DNA of 64,000 bases from Channallabes apus (lineage: Eukaryota > Chordata > Actinopteri > Siluriformes > Clariidae): contig CM060112.1 of the NCBI GenBank assembly GCA_030522415.1, positions 1,444,001 to 1,508,000 of the forward strand, in the 5' to 3' direction. The position numbers and the translations under genes were made by a program. How positions within the stretch are numbered: the first letter of the stretch is position 1; every line of letters starts with the position of its first letter. Shown here piece after piece: positions 10,966 to 22,740 of the stretch. The notes beneath the pieces were generated by a model. The model searched no databases, had not been told where the DNA came from, and was given only the letters and a program-made list of their open reading frames with translations.

Positions 10966-12598
10966 CAGTGGTGTGAAAAACTATTTGCCCCCTTCCTGAT
11001 TTCTTATTCTTTTGCATGTTTGTCACACTTAAATGTTTCTGCTCATCAAAAACCGTTAACTATTAGTCAAAGATAACATAATTGAACACAAAATGTAGTT
11101 TTTAAATGAAGGTTTACGTTATTAAGGGAGAAGGAAAAACTCCAAACCTACATGGCCTTGTGTGGAAAAAGTAATTGCCCCCCTTGTTAAAAAATAACTT
11201 AACTGTGGTTTATCACACCTGAGTTCAATTTCTGTAGTCACCCCCAGGCCTGATTACTGCCACACCTGTTTCAATCAAGAAATCACTTAAATAGGAGCTA
11301 CCTGACACAGAGAAGTAGACCAAAAGGACCTCAAAAGCTAGACAGTATGCCAAGATCCAAAGAAATTCAGGAACAAATGAGAACAAAAGTAACTGAGATC
11401 TATCAGTCTGGTAAAGGTTATAAAGCCATTTCTAAAGCTTTGGGACTCCAGCGAACCACAGTGAGAGCCATTATCCACAAATGGCAAAAACATGGAACAG
11501 TGGTGAACCTTCCCAGGAGTGGCCGCCGACCAAAATTACCCCAAGAGCGCAGAGACGACTCATCCGAGAGGCCACAAAAGACCCCAGGACAACATCTAAA
11601 GAACTGCAGGCCTCACTTGCCTCAATTAAGGTCAGTGTTCACGACTCCACCATAAGAAAGAGACTGGGCAAAAACGGCCTGCATGGCAGATTTCCAAGGC
11701 GCAAACCACTTTTAAGCAAAAAGAACATTAAGGCTCGTCTCAATTTTGCTAAAAAACATCTCAATGATTGCCAAGACTTTTGGGAAAATACCTTGTGGAC
11801 CGACAAGACAAAAGTTGAACTTTTTGGAAGGTGCGACACCCGTTACATCTGGCGTAAAAGTAACAGCATTTCAGAAAAAGAACATCATACCAACAGTAAA
11901 ATATGGTGGTGGTAGTGTGATGGTCTGGGGTTGTTTTGCTGCTTCAGGACCTGGAAGGCTTGCTGTGATAGATGGAACCATGAATTCTACTGTCTACCAA
12001 AAAATCCTGAAGGAGAATGTCTGGCCATCTGTTCGTCAACTCAAGCTGAAGCGATCTTGGGTGCTGCAGCAGGACAATGACCCAAAACACACCAGCAAAT
12101 CCACCTCTGAATGGCTGAAGAAAAACAAAATGAAGACTTTGGAGTGGCCTAGTCAAAGTCCTGACCTGAATCCTATTGAGATGTTGTGGCATGACCTTAA
12201 AAAGGCGGTTCATGCTAGAAAACCCTCAAATAAAGCTGAATTACAACAATTCTGCAAAGATGAGTGGGCCAAAATTCCTCCAGAGCGCTGTAAAAGACTC
12301 GTTGCAAGTTATCGCAAACGCTTGATTGCAGTTATTGCTGCTAAGGTTATTGCTGCTAAGGGTGGCCCAACCAGTTATTAGGTTTAGGGGGCAATTACTT
12401 TTTCACAGAAGGCCATGTAGGTTTGGATTTTTTTTCTCCCTAAATAATAAAACCCCTCATTTAAAAACTGCATTTTGTGTTTACTTGTGTTATCTTTGAC
12501 TAATAGTTAAATGTGTTTGATGATCAGAAACATTTTGTGTTACAAACATGCAAAAGAATAAGAAATCAGGAGGGGGCAAATAGTTTTTCACACCACTG
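10966..12598 (+). mobile_element. Tc1-like transposon copy 1 (full length)
   Basis: This 1633-bp element is flanked by TA (10964-10965 and 12599-12600). Its long terminal inverted repeats begin 'cagtggtgtgaaaaactatttg' and contain 'aaatcagg', 'gcatgtttgtcacac' and 'tatctttgactaatagtt' blocks. It encodes one transposase, now frameshifted (see 11347-12381). Copy 2 lies in the opposite orientation at 24228-25848 and is nearly identical by eye. A terminal fragment of a related element is at 57309-57515. Confidence 0.92.
11347..12381 (+). pseudogene. Tc1-like DD34E transposase, two frameshifts
   Basis: The protein starts MPRSKEIQEQMRTKVTEIYQ and has the paired-type helix-turn-helix region (KGYKAISKALGLQRTTVRAI) and a GRP-type hook. 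It then has a Tc1 catalytic core: WTD near 11800, QQDNDPKH near 12070-12090, and SQSPDLNPIEMLW, giving the final Glu of the DD34E triad. Compared with copy 2, one base is missing in the 'ggccgccgacc' segment (about 11521-11531) and two bases near 11860, so the product is split over three frames. The residue after the first catalytic Asp is Lys where copy 2 has Glu. Near the C-terminus a 15-base unit encoding VIAAK is tandemly duplicated. The gene is inactive as it stands. Confidence 0.9.
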
Positions 12599-12837
12599 TA
12601 AATGTTGAGACAATAAGTAACATTATTTTCTTGAAAGCTTTGGAAACACAGACTGAATAAATAATAATAAAAAAAACCGTTGACCCAAAAATTTACCTTT
12701 ATTGCAATTGCATGATTTTATGAAAGCCCCACCGAACTAACGATATCAAACTGCACCAAAAAGAGGTGAAGATGGCTGTTTTGTGGACTCTTTATTCTGG
12801 GTAAGTTTTAATGATTTTTTAAAAATGAAATGTGTTT

Positions 12838-13450
12838 CAGTTAGACAGTGTTCAGGGAGCAGACACGGTTTCCCAGTTCAAAAGTAGACTCAAGACGCAT
12901 CTCTTTAATCTGGCATACACATAACTCATCCCATAATCTCATACTCCAGTACACCTATACCGAATGGCAACTACGCTAATTCTCCCCATCTGTTCTGTAT
13001 TTCTCTACCCATCCCGAGGCATCTGGAGATTTTGCCAGCTTCAGTAGACAAAGGCCGACCCTGCGAGGTTCCTGAGGCATCCAGAGAAGGACCAGCTCCA
13101 GCTGGATTCAGCTTTATGATGGTTGGAGCTACACATGCTGCTCCTGTGCTTCCAGTGATCCAGACCTCATCTGCCCTCTGCACCTACTGACTCGTCCCTA
13201 TGCTGAACTGGTCTTCATGTCAATTTAAATAATTTCTGTCATATTGAATTTTCACCTGCACAACACACAAGATGTTATATCATTTCTATCTGTTATCACC
13301 CAAATGAGGATGGGTTCCCTGTTGAGTCTGGTTCCTCTCAAGGTTTCTTCCTAATGCCATCTCAGGGAGTTTTTCCTTGCCACCGTCGCCGTCACCCTTG
13401 GCTTGCTCATCAGAGACATTTCATTCATTCGTCTCATTATTATTATCTAG
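12838..13450 (+). mobile_element. L2-type LINE 3' end (C-terminus plus 3' UTR)
   Basis: The last codons of an L2/CR1-group reverse-transcriptase ORF are readable (DTVSQFKSRLKTHLFNLAYT, stop at 12922-12924). They are followed by the family 3' UTR: 'gttatcacccaaatgaggatgggttccctg', 'gttcctctcaaggtttcttcc', 'ctcagggagtttttccttgcc'. This is the + strand version of the tail found on the minus strand at 18661, 34813, 38308, 46886, 51288 and 62864. From 13451 to 13882 I recognise no gene or repeat; this stretch, which includes a 'cctataaaag' TATA-like string at about 13571, is immediately upstream of P2. Confidence 0.8.
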
Positions 13451-13882
13451 ACACATTTTTCTCACACATACACACTTCCAATTATTTTCCTTTCAGATCA
13501 AACAGGTCAGTGGATGATGCAGTTAACATGGGGTTGCACTCCATCCTCCAACATCTAGACTGCACAGGGTCCTATAAAAGCATTCTGTGTGTCGGCTTTT
13601 AATTTGATAATCCCGGACATTCTTTCCTCTACAATGAGGAAATGTCCTCAGCTGAGCCTCCGTTGTAGTCTTAGAGCCGCCGCCACTGTTTTCCACCTCC
13701 ATGTATTTATTTCTCTTACTCAACATACTTTGTATGTTTTCAGCTGTGTATGGTTGTGTAAAAGAATTAATGCGCTGCCTGAATTTGGAGGAAACACGAG
13801 CATCCTGATAATAAAACCTGACTGAAGATCATGTAGATGATTTAGAAAAGCGCGCATCAAGACTGAGTAAATTCCCATGTGA

Positions 13883-14118
13883 GTGCACTAATCCTCCAGT
13901 AGGTGTCGCTGTGAGCGTTTCGGTCGCGTTCCTCCACACATTCCCAGAAGCAGAAGAAGCCGTGCTGCAGTGTTGCTGATTGATGAGCTGAGCTTCTCCG
14001 ACTCTACTAATCATCTTTACATTCCAATATTTCTGACCGGGTTTTACCCCCACAGTTCCATCTGATCCGTTGTGGGTGTATTTGAGGTGGTTAACTGCGT
14101 TCTGCTGTAAAGCTCAAG
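13883..14118 (+). promoter_or_regulatory. P2: ZNF 5' module / putative non-coding first exon (of ZNF-C)
   Basis: This 236-bp module runs from 'gtgcactaatcctccagtag' to the donor 'ctcaag|gtaagt' (14118/14119). By eye it is identical over its whole length to P3 (19595) and P4 (32671) and differs from P5 by about two bases. It has a CpG-rich start ('gagcgtttcggtcgcgttcc') and a tiny upstream ORF, ATG-AGC-TGA, at 13983-13991. The 3' flank 'tacactcggctaacagtggctc' is shared with P4 and P5. Its downstream partner is ZNF-C, with an intron of about 1.26 kb to an acceptor ending at 15374. The role is inferred from splice signal, repetition and position. Confidence 0.7.
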
Positions 14119-14404
14119 GTAAGTTACACTCGGCTAACAGTGGCTCAGTCCTAAATGGGCTTCTACTTCCTATCTGTTGAGTTTGTTATTGTTTGGTTGA
14201 TGAATTTGAGGTGGTTAATAATTAAGGCAGCTGAGGTTTTGTTACAAGCCATTTGAGCCACCGCTTGTCCGGTGAGTTACACAGTGCAGGACTCGGCGTC
14301 CCGGGTTTGGTGTCTTCCAGTCAGGTCGCATCTGATTGTCTAAAGAGTTACAAGTGCCGTATGTTTGAGACTTTCTTTTGGCATGTTGGAGTCAGGAAAG
14401 TCTC

Positions 14405-14465
<61 letters not shown>

Positions 14466-14730
14466 CCAGCGATGTCCACACACGTAAGTCGATGTCCACA
14501 TGCACAGCCCACGATGCACAACATTTTTTACACAGTTGTAAATATGTGAATTGTATATTATGAATATGTGTGTATATATATATATTTTATGCACGTGAAC
14601 ATCGTGTGTTTTGTGCGGATTATTTATGACTGCCTCCATATCGATGAGCCGCAGTCACTATGTGATGCTGAAATCGCGCTTGTTTTTTTACTTTCACTTT
14701 GTGAACTGTAGAGACTGTGTGTGTGTGTGA

Positions 14731-14761
<31 letters not shown>

Positions 14762-15374
14762 GAAGAGAGAATTCAGACTGCTGTTGAATTCTAGCTTTGT
14801 TTCCTTAATTCCTCTATATGCTTTTGTGTTTAACCTTTTCTGGTTCCGAGCAGGGCCGTGCAATTAGTCGAATTTCAGTTACGATTACAATCATTGGTCA
14901 ATTATTGGCTGGATGGGAGGGAGCGGCTCTTGATAACGCAGCCACCATCCTGCCCAACCCCAGAGGCATAAAGAAATAACAGATGTTGTCAGATATTTCA
15001 TTGTAATAGGCATTTCACTAATCAGCACTGTTAGCGATCAGGGATTTAGGACTCAGTGGATCTTCTGTTTTGGTGGTGTAATGTTGACCTACACAAAATT
15101 AGGCATGTGATTTTAGTATTATGGCTAAGTGCGATGTGTGTGTGTGTGCATGAGGTAAATATTCTATTTCTATTTTAAAGATATTCGTTTGCCTACAAGT
15201 AAATCATGATGTAATCCACATAAATTCTCCAAGTTGGATATGTAACTGGATCCTTATGATGTTTTTTCAGTCACTGTTTCTTTTTTTGCTGGGGTTCTGT
15301 AAATTAATAATAAGCAAAATGTGTTTTCTTGAAAATATGTATTGGTTAACCATTTTTTTTTTGTTGGGATCTAG
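14119..15374 (+). other. Putative intron 1 of ZNF-C with two microsatellites
   Basis: Donor gtaagt at 14119; acceptor-like T-rich tract ending 'gggatctag' at 15374. The intron contains a pure AC run (about 14408-14461), a GT-rich run (about 14717-14752) and, near 14850-14910, a short 'agggccgtgcaattagtcgaa' piece resembling a hAT-MITE end. No coding region is supported. Confidence 0.5.
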
Positions 15375-15420
15375 GCTTCAAGGCTTCTATTTTACCTCCA
15401 CATCACAAGACAAAACAAGG

Positions 15421-16389
15421 ATGAAGTCAGACGAGATTAAACCTGAGGATCTGGAACCCTCAGAAACCACCAGTATTCACCAAAACTCATCTTGTATGGT
15501 TCACACTAACAGTTTTCACAAACCAGGTGAAATTGAAATTCACCAATGTTCACAATGTGGGGAGATTTTCAGTCAGAAGTGTAATCTCAGAAGACACCTA
15601 CAAACTCACGCAGGAGGGAAGAGGTATCAGTGTTCACAATGTGGGAAGGGTTTCAGTCAAAAGGGTCATCTCGAAGAGCATCTGCACATTCACACAGGAG
15701 AAAAGCCTTACACTTGTTTGGAGTGCGGAAAAAGTTTCCGTCAGAAGAGTAACTTCCAAAAACACCAAAGGATTCATGCAGGAGAAAAATCTTATCTCTG
15801 CTCACAGTGTGGTAAAAGTTACAATGAAAAGCATCTGTTGAAAGAGCACCAGCAAACCCACACAGGAGAAAAACCATACACTTGTTCCCAGTGTGGAAAA
15901 TGTTTTAGTCTAAAGAGTTATTTCCAAAGGCATAAGCGTATCCACGTCGGAGAGAAGCCTTATTACTGCTCAGTGTGTTGGAAGAACTTCACGAGCCAGC
16001 ATAATCTTCGAACACACCAACTCATTCACACTGGAGAGAAACCACATCAGTGTTCAGTGTGTGGGAAGAGTTTTGCACATAAAAGTACTCTCCAACAACA
16101 CGAGCACCTTCACACTGGAGAGACACCGTATCGCTGCTCGCAGTGCGGGAAGAGTTTTTCACATAGGAACGGTCTCCGACACCACCAGCACATCCACACA
16201 GGGGAGAAGCCATACCAGTGCTCACATTGTGGAAAGAGTTTTACCCAAAGAATAACTCTAAGACAGCACCAGTACACTCACACTGGAGAGAAGCCGTATC
16301 AGTGCTCAGAGTGTGGAAAGGGTTTTGCACAAAGCGGAAATCTCCGGCAACATCAGCGCATTCACACTGGAGAGAAGAAAACTAAATAA
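15421..16389 (+). CDS. ZNF-C: C2H2 zinc-finger protein, 10 fingers
   Basis: The chosen start, ATG 15421 (MKSDEIKPEDLEPSETTSIHQ), gives 322 residues. The open frame extends farther upstream, but that part is a hydrophobic translation of T-rich intron with an acceptor at 15374, and 15421 aligns with the starts of the sister genes. The N-terminal region (about 1-40) has no KRAB box. Ten canonical C2H2 fingers follow; some linkers deviate (HAGGKRY, HAGEKSY, HVGEKPY, HTGETPY). Finger 4 has Tyr in place of the conserved Phe (KSYNEK). Contact residues -1/3/6: QNR, QHE, QNK, ELE, LYR, SNT, HTQ, HGH, QTQ, QNQ. Expected to be a nuclear DNA-binding protein with unknown target. Transcription probably starts at P2. 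The C-terminus ends abruptly after finger 10 (GEKKTK). Confidence 0.92.
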   Translation: MKSDEIKPEDLEPSETTSIHQNSSCMVHTNSFHKPGEIEIHQCSQCGEIFSQKCNLRRHLQTHAGGKRYQCSQCGKGFSQKGHLEEHLHIHTGEKPYTCLECGKSFRQKSNFQKHQRIHAGEKSYLCSQCGKSYNEKHLLKEHQQTHTGEKPYTCSQCGKCFSLKSYFQRHKRIHVGEKPYYCSVCWKNFTSQHNLRTHQLIHTGEKPHQCSVCGKSFAHKSTLQQHEHLHTGETPYRCSQCGKSFSHRNGLRHHQHIHTGEKPYQCSHCGKSFTQRITLRQHQYTHTGEKPYQCSECGKGFAQSGNLRQHQRIHTGEKKTK

Positions 16390-17087
16390 TTGAAGTGCAA
16401 AAGGAAAAAGAGAAATAAAATAAACACCACCTAGACATTATTACAAATAAAAAGTTTGTTTTTTTAAATGCATTTTAAATAATATGAGAAGTACAAGTGA
16501 ACTTCATTATGAAGTGCAAAAAGAAAAAAATTGGTTCCACCATTATCATCTACAAACTGATACCATTCTAACCAGCTTGTTATTCAACCCAGTTTATAAC
16601 ATGGTGATACTGTATGTACTGTAGTGTCAAACGGAAGACCTTAAACTCTGCAGTGAGGTGAAGTACTTGAAATGAGGCCAGAGATCGGGGCATTTTCTTC
16701 TTTAACTAGTGCTCCTGTATTTTTGCCGGTATGACCAAAAAAAAAACTAACATGTTAAAGTCTTTGGTTAGCCTGGCGGACAATTTGACCATTTCATGTA
16801 CAACGGTGAGATCTATGTTTGTTTAGTTCACTTTATATGATAGAGAAATAATAATCTCAATAAATAATCTACAACAACTCAGTTCACAACAAGTAATTTG
16901 TTTCACATTCATACTCAAATCCAGGGGCAGAAGAAAACCTTAACTTTTACAACAGTATAATAATATTTCATACTTCTATAAGTCACATCACCATTGTTTA
17001 ATCTTTTGTAGAATAGCACCCCCTGCTGTTCTTCCTGGGCTGTGCTTAAATAAAGCATGGTCTGTGTGAATGTAAGTTAAGTTAAGC
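16390..17087 (+). other. 3' flank of ZNF-C
   Basis: This AT-rich stretch probably begins with the 3' UTR; an 'aataaa' occurs at about 16415 and another just before the 'caaataaaaag' string. Two similar 'gaagtgcaaaaagaaaaa' segments (near 16392 and 16513) suggest a small local duplication. No ORF or known repeat. Confidence 0.45.
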
Positions 17088-17650
17088 CAGTGGTTCTCAA
17101 ACTTTTTCTGTCATTCCCCACTTAAGGGGGTGAGCAAATTTTCAAGCCCCACTTGTCAACAAAATAATAACGAAATCGGGCAAGTTTACTGTTTATTGAA
17201 ATATCAATTTCTAAACCAATAAGATCAAACAACACCAAGTTCAAAACAGATAAAATACACGTGCAATTGTTATAAAAGGCTTACGTTGTCACTTATCTTT
17301 GCATAATTGACCCCATGTTTATTAGCTGCTCAGCAATCGTTTGTAGTTTTTTTGCACTGGCCAACTTTGAATGAAGCCATTTGTGCTTTGCTGTCCACTG
17401 ATTCTGATGTTACCATGCGATTCTCCTGCTGTCTGTATTCTGCCAGCTTTCTTTGAAAGAAGTCGAGTGGCTTATTAACGTGACTGGAGTGTGTTGTCTC
17501 TAAGTGTCTTCCTAATTTGTTGAGTCTCGTGCGGTCTGCTGCCAGCGGTTTAAGACACAAAACACACACGACCCTCTCTTCTGCCCCCACCATCACCACC
17601 ATGAACCCAAGCTCAACATAGGCTTCATTAGAGGTGAGCGATATAACCAA
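17088..17650 (-). mobile_element. hAT element fragment with ZBED5/FAM200-like BED finger
   Basis: The left edge 'cagtggttctcaaactttttctg' resembles hAT termini of the Charlie type. On the minus strand (17650 to about 17330) a BED-type zinc finger reads VVCVLCLKPLAADRTR, a GRHLETTH pair of histidines, then NKPLDFFQRKLAEYR. This is the N-terminal region shared by hAT transposases and the domesticated ZBED5/FAM200 proteins. After QCKKTTN the frame shifts into TIAEQLINMGSIM, then the rest of the transposase is missing. It is a dead, internally deleted copy. Its other end may be the degraded 'attccccactag' near 18640, after the inserted element described next. Confidence 0.7.
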
Positions 17651-18470
17651 AATCTTCTAACACAGGAGAAGCTATTTCCGACCTCGATAACAATATATAT
17701 CACAATATAGCAATTTGTATCTGAAAATGCATAAATAAAAATTTAAACACAAAGAAACTGTTTTACATAATTTAATTTTATTTAAACTGTGAATTGCTGA
17801 AGTTTGCTGCATTTTTTTTTTTTTTACTTTGGCCATATTCGTTTGGATGTTTGGATTTCAGATGATAGAAAAGGTTTGACGTGTTTCCACCACTTGTTAA
17901 AACAGTGCACTTGCGTACCTTCCAAATCACTCAAAAATCTCATTCGTATCACTTTTCTTCTACCCAAACCAATTCCACACCACAGACGAGGCACCTTTTT
18001 TCTTTACAATCTCCTCGTTGTTGGTTTCGTCACATGTAAGTAAACTCACTGCTGCTGCAGCGTCTTCTTCCATTGTCGAAGTGGATGTGAAGCCAAACAC
18101 ATCAAAGGTGGGACGAAACCGTGGCACCTGATTGAACCGAATATCTGCGCAAATACAGCGCAGCGCGACTATCTGGACAGCGCAGTGATGATCTGGTTTA
18201 TTTGCGCAGCCCGGTGGATCGCGCATCGCCGCTCGAATCTCAAACCTGCGCGACCCACTGTGTTTTTATTTAAAAACAATTTAAAATGTCAGGACTGTTT
18301 AATATTGTTTCCGCCTTGCCATGCCTGGATTGTACGTGCGCATCCCAGCGGGGTAAAATGTATTTTGATGGTCGGCGCGGTCTATTTCTGTCAGAGTCGC
18401 TGCCCAGTGGGTCGCGCAGGTTTGTGATTCGAGCAGCGCTGCTCAAGTTGGTCCAACGTTAAACCGTTAT
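17636..18470. mobile_element. hAT-like 'GGTGAGCGATATAACC' element, degraded copy
   Basis: From 'gaggtgagcgatataaccaaaatcttct' onward this matches the left part of the better-preserved element at 35948-38055 for several hundred bases. It also has the same foldback core (left arm around 18200-18260, right arm around 18410-18465, 'ctgcgcgaccca' and its complement). It sits within the BED-finger hAT relic. Target duplications are not clear. No transposase is seen. Confidence 0.6.
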
Positions 18471-18660
18471 TGTTGCACTATGGTTCCACTTTTTCTCCCG
18501 GCCCACAACTGATGTTATTTTAAATTTACTTGTATTAATGATCCATTTATTTGTGTGTGATTGTTTAGTTTTCTCCTATTATTTTCCACTAATTTCCTCC
18601 CGTTCATTGCGCCCCACCTGTCATGTCTGTATTCCCCACTAGTGTTATAAGTTATAAACT

Positions 18661-19420
18661 TTCAATTCAATTCAGTTTTATTTGTATAGCGCTTTTAACA
18701 ATTGACATTGTCTCAAAACAGCTTTACACAATCAAAAGAATTATTTAAGTTTGTGTGGAATGTGAATGTGTATGAATCAAAATGGTCAGATAGTCCCTGG
18801 TGAGCAAGCCGAGGGCGACAGTGGCAAGGAAAAACTCCCTGAGATGGTAATAGGAAGAAACCTTGATGGGTTCCCTGTCGAGTCTGGTTCCTCTCCTCAT
18901 CTGGGTGAAACAGATAGCAGGAAATGATCTGCATTTATACAGTGTTACAGTAAGTGTTAGGTTCAGCTATAATAGTTGATGTTAATTGATGTTAATTGAT
19001 GTTAAAATGGAGTCCAGTAGTTATTGGAGACTCAGATAGACTTGTAGAAAGTTCCAGTCCTGAACTATCGAATTGTCAAGTCCTCAGAGAAACAGCTGAC
19101 AACACCAGTCGAGGCCAGAACCATCTTCTAAGTAGATAGAATCATCCCCAGACACCAGGCACATCCTAAAGAGACACACGGGGCATCCATGCGATGAGAC
19201 CTCCAACCAGAAACCGGGCACCAGGATGGATCAGACAGGTCCGGAGGGCAGAGGGAGTCTGGATCACTGGCAGCTCAGGAACCACATGTGTAGCTCGACA
19301 GAGAGAGAGAGAAAGATTGAAAGGGGGAGACAGGGGGAGAGAGGAAAGAGAAAGAGGAGGAGGAAGAGAAGAGGAGGAGAGATGGCAATTAGGTATGGTC
19401 ACAGTCACAATGTCTAATTC
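18661..19420 (-). mobile_element. L2-type LINE 3' UTR, copy b
   Basis: It begins at its 3' terminus with tandem 'ttcaattcaattcag', then 'ttttatttgtatagcgctttt', and continues in reverse through 'gcaaggaaaaactccctgagatgg', 'ggaggcagaggga'-type segments and a GA-rich stretch (19300-19380). No ORF remains; the copy breaks off near 19420. It is close in sequence to the copies at 51288 and 62864. Confidence 0.8.
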
Positions 19421-19594
19421 TCATACTTGTTCTTTATGCCACATTCTTTTACTTAAAACCATATTAAGTTTATAATATTGCATATTTTAGATTTATAGCA
19501 AGTACACACATTGAGCTTTTACATTTTATTAGGTATAAAAATATATAATTTTTTTGTTTCTAAACAAGGCGGCTTTGGTCTTCTTTACAAATCT

Positions 19595-19830
19595 GTGCAC
19601 TAATCCTCCAGTAGGTGTCGCTGTGAGCGTTTCGGTCGCGTTCCTCCACACATTCCCAGAAGCAGAAGAAGCCGTGCTGCAGTGTTGCTGATTGATGAGC
19701 TGAGCTTCTCCGACTCTACTAATCATCTTTACATTCCAATATTTCTGACCGGGTTTTACCCCCACAGTTCCATCTGATCCGTTGTGGGTGTATTTGAGGT
19801 GGTTAACTGCGTTCTGCTGTAAAGCTCAAG
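19595..19830 (+). promoter_or_regulatory. P3: ZNF 5' module / putative non-coding first exon (of ZNF-D)
   Basis: This copy is identical by eye to P2 and P4 over 236 bases and ends in the donor 'ctcaag|gtaagt' (19830/19831). It differs from them outside the module: downstream identity stops right after the donor, while upstream ('gtttctaaacaaggcggctttggtcttcttt') it matches P5 and not P2/P4. Partner: ZNF-D, with an intron of about 1.2 kb to an acceptor ending at 21040. Confidence 0.7.
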
Positions 19831-21040
19831 GTAAGTTGATTAAAGTGACATTAGATAGGAGGTTTATATTTACTTAAAGATTGGAATCTTGATCTTTTTT
19901 TATTTTTGATCTGTCCTGCTCAGGTCAAACGGATGGAGCCATTATGGTTTCCTGGAGCCCTTTTTTTTATTAAAAAAAAAAAAATCTAATTAAGCTAATT
20001 TAACAGATATGGAGAAGAAAAGGGGGGAAATACAGTATATTGTATATAATTTTTGGTTTTAGTTAAAAATATAGTTTCTTGATGTGTGTAACCAAGTGGT
20101 TCAATTTACTTTCAATTGAAAAAGTCAAATTTTTCCATTATTCCTACAGAGCAGCTTTACAGAAGTATAAATTCAGGACATAAAGCATTTTTGTGAGTTT
20201 TTTTTTTAAGTGCATAAATCAGCGATTTTTAATTTTCTCCAGAAAAGGCCAGTGTATGTCCAGGCTTTCATTCCAACCAAGCCACATCTACACCTGATCG
20301 CACCTGTTTTAGGGGTGGCATCTCCTGTAAACCTGCCCCCACACACAGTCCCCTTTTGGAGAGCATTGGACACCCATGGCATAAACATATACATATAGAT
20401 GTCTGCCTGTGGAGCGATACCAGATAGCGATACCAGATAGCGATACCAGATAGCGATACCAGAGAGTACATCCATATATAAATCCATTGTAGAACCGTAT
20501 GCTACAGTACAAGGCCAAAAGTGCAGTTTTGATTAACATTAAGTTCACTTTGTTCAGGTTACAGTCTGTACCCTGATGGAGAACTGTGGCTGAATTCTAC
20601 ATGGCCTTCTACCTCCTATGCTAGTGCTGTTTACACTCTCTGTAGTGCCCCAGGAGTTGGAGGTACCTGTACGCTATAAAAATGCCCTCACATTGTGAAG
20701 GGTGGGGTGTATTTACAGTCCTGGTGCTATGGATTGAATATTAGCCTGTTAAAATGTACTTTGTCTTGAAGCAGAAAATGAGTTCACATTGCTTATTATT
20801 TAATAATTTTAATTAATTATTTGATTATTTGATCAATTAGGTGAAGCAGAATGACCTTTTAAAGCTGGTCGATATTTTAGCCTCTAACAAACTACTTGAA
20901 TCTGATGACATTAGGGTGCACTTTTACTTCCTCCCAGAATGCACTAGTTGAGGCCCAGACAGTTTTTTTTTTTTTTTTTTTTTTTGTTAAAAACTTTTGT
21001 TACCCCTTTTGCTATCTTGTCGTGTTTTTATCTGATTCAG
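19831..21040 (+). other. Putative intron 1 of ZNF-D, with a 13-bp tandem array
   Basis: It is bounded by gtaagt (19831) and 'ttatctgattcag' (ends 21040). It contains four head-to-tail copies of a 13-mer ('gcgataccagata') at about 20414-20465, and a segment near 20600-20650 ('cttctacctcctatgctagtgctgttta') that resembles the intron sequence following P4 and P5. Confidence 0.5.
20414..20465. repeat. 4 x 13-bp tandem repeat
   Basis: There are four consecutive near-perfect units of 'gcgataccagata', within the putative first intron of ZNF-D. Confidence 0.9.
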
Positions 21041-21046
21041 ATTTGA

Positions 21047-21781
<735 letters not shown>

Positions 21782-21909
21782 TTCCTTGCACAGAATGTGG
21801 AGAGTTGTCCATGTTCCTGATGATCCATGTTCCTGGTGTTATTCTTCTACAGCCTAATTTTTATATATATTTTTTGGTAATTACTAAAACTGTATTCCAT
21901 AGTATTTAG

Positions 21910-22732
21910 TAGGGATGTAACGGTATTGTAAATACCGTCGTACCACAATAACAATTTATTTCGATAATACCGTGGTCGCATGACAATAAAATGATAGGTC
22001 TTCTGAGAAAAGTTTGCTCAGGCGAATGGAGCGAACGGGAGGCCATTTCCGCATTTTCCTTTTTTCGGTCTGTTGTCGCTACAGATCCAGTAATGCGGAA
22101 ATAGCGGGTGCTGCTATTAGCGGCGAAGGAAAAGAGATGGAAAGAGTAATTAATAATTACGGAGTAAGCGGGTTTTAAATCGGATGTGCGCATTACTGGA
22201 TCTGTAGCGACAACAGACCGCAAAAAGGATGATGGTCACGCCTGGGCTGATGGGAATTGTAGTTCCCGCTACCTCCCGTTCGCTACATTCGCCTCAGCAA
22301 ACTTTTCTCAGAAGACCTATAGTTTTATCGAGTCATTTCGGTTTCTCTCTGAAAAGAAACGAGGAAGGAAACAAAAATCCTGTCTCTGTCTGAATAAGTG
22401 AGGGAATGAGGTAAGTCTCTCAAATACTCATTCAGCACATGGACCAGCTGCAATAAGTAGGTAAGGGTTTTGCAATAAGAGTTTTCAAGAATACTAAATT
22501 GAAATAATTTTTTGTTATTAAAATTTAAAAATTGAAGTTTGTTTCGAACTTTACAGATAGATGGCTAATTTGTATGCCATTGATGTGTTCAGTGTTCATG
22601 TATACTGTTTAATAAACACTTCTGGCACTTTTTTCATTAGTTTTGTTTTTCCTGTAAATGATTCGATAAATACCGTACCGTGCCATTCATACCGCGGTGT
22701 TACCGTGAAGTTTTGATACCATTACATCCCTA
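21910..22732. mobile_element. hAT-type MITE with internal long palindrome
   Basis: This 823-bp element is flanked by a perfect 8-bp duplication 'gtatttag' (21902-21909 and 22733-22740). Ends: 'tagggatgtaacggta' and '...ccattacatcccta'. The interior has long inverted arms: 'ggtcttctgagaaaagtttgctcaggcgaa' (from about 21997) is mirrored near 22290-22320, and a 'cggtctgttgtcgctacagatccagtaatgcg' block (about 22066) is mirrored at 22190-22222. No transposase. It lies 120 bp after the ZNF-D stop, possibly in its 3' UTR. Confidence 0.9.
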
Positions 22733-22740
22733 GTATTTAG

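Noticed and set aside
14403..14639. ORFs encoding poly-His/Thr or poly-Cys/Val (also at 5684, 3245, 14253)
   Set aside because: They are translations of CA/GT microsatellites.
15256..15420. Hydrophobic N-terminal extension of ZNF-C, looking like a signal anchor
   Set aside because: It is translated T-rich intron ending in an acceptor-like AG at 15374; the sister genes start at the position equivalent to 15421.
19194..19475. Arg/Glu-rich ORFs in the L2 3' UTR (also 47346, 63421)
   Set aside because: They arise from the GA-rich stretch of the LINE 3' UTR and recur only because the repeat recurs.
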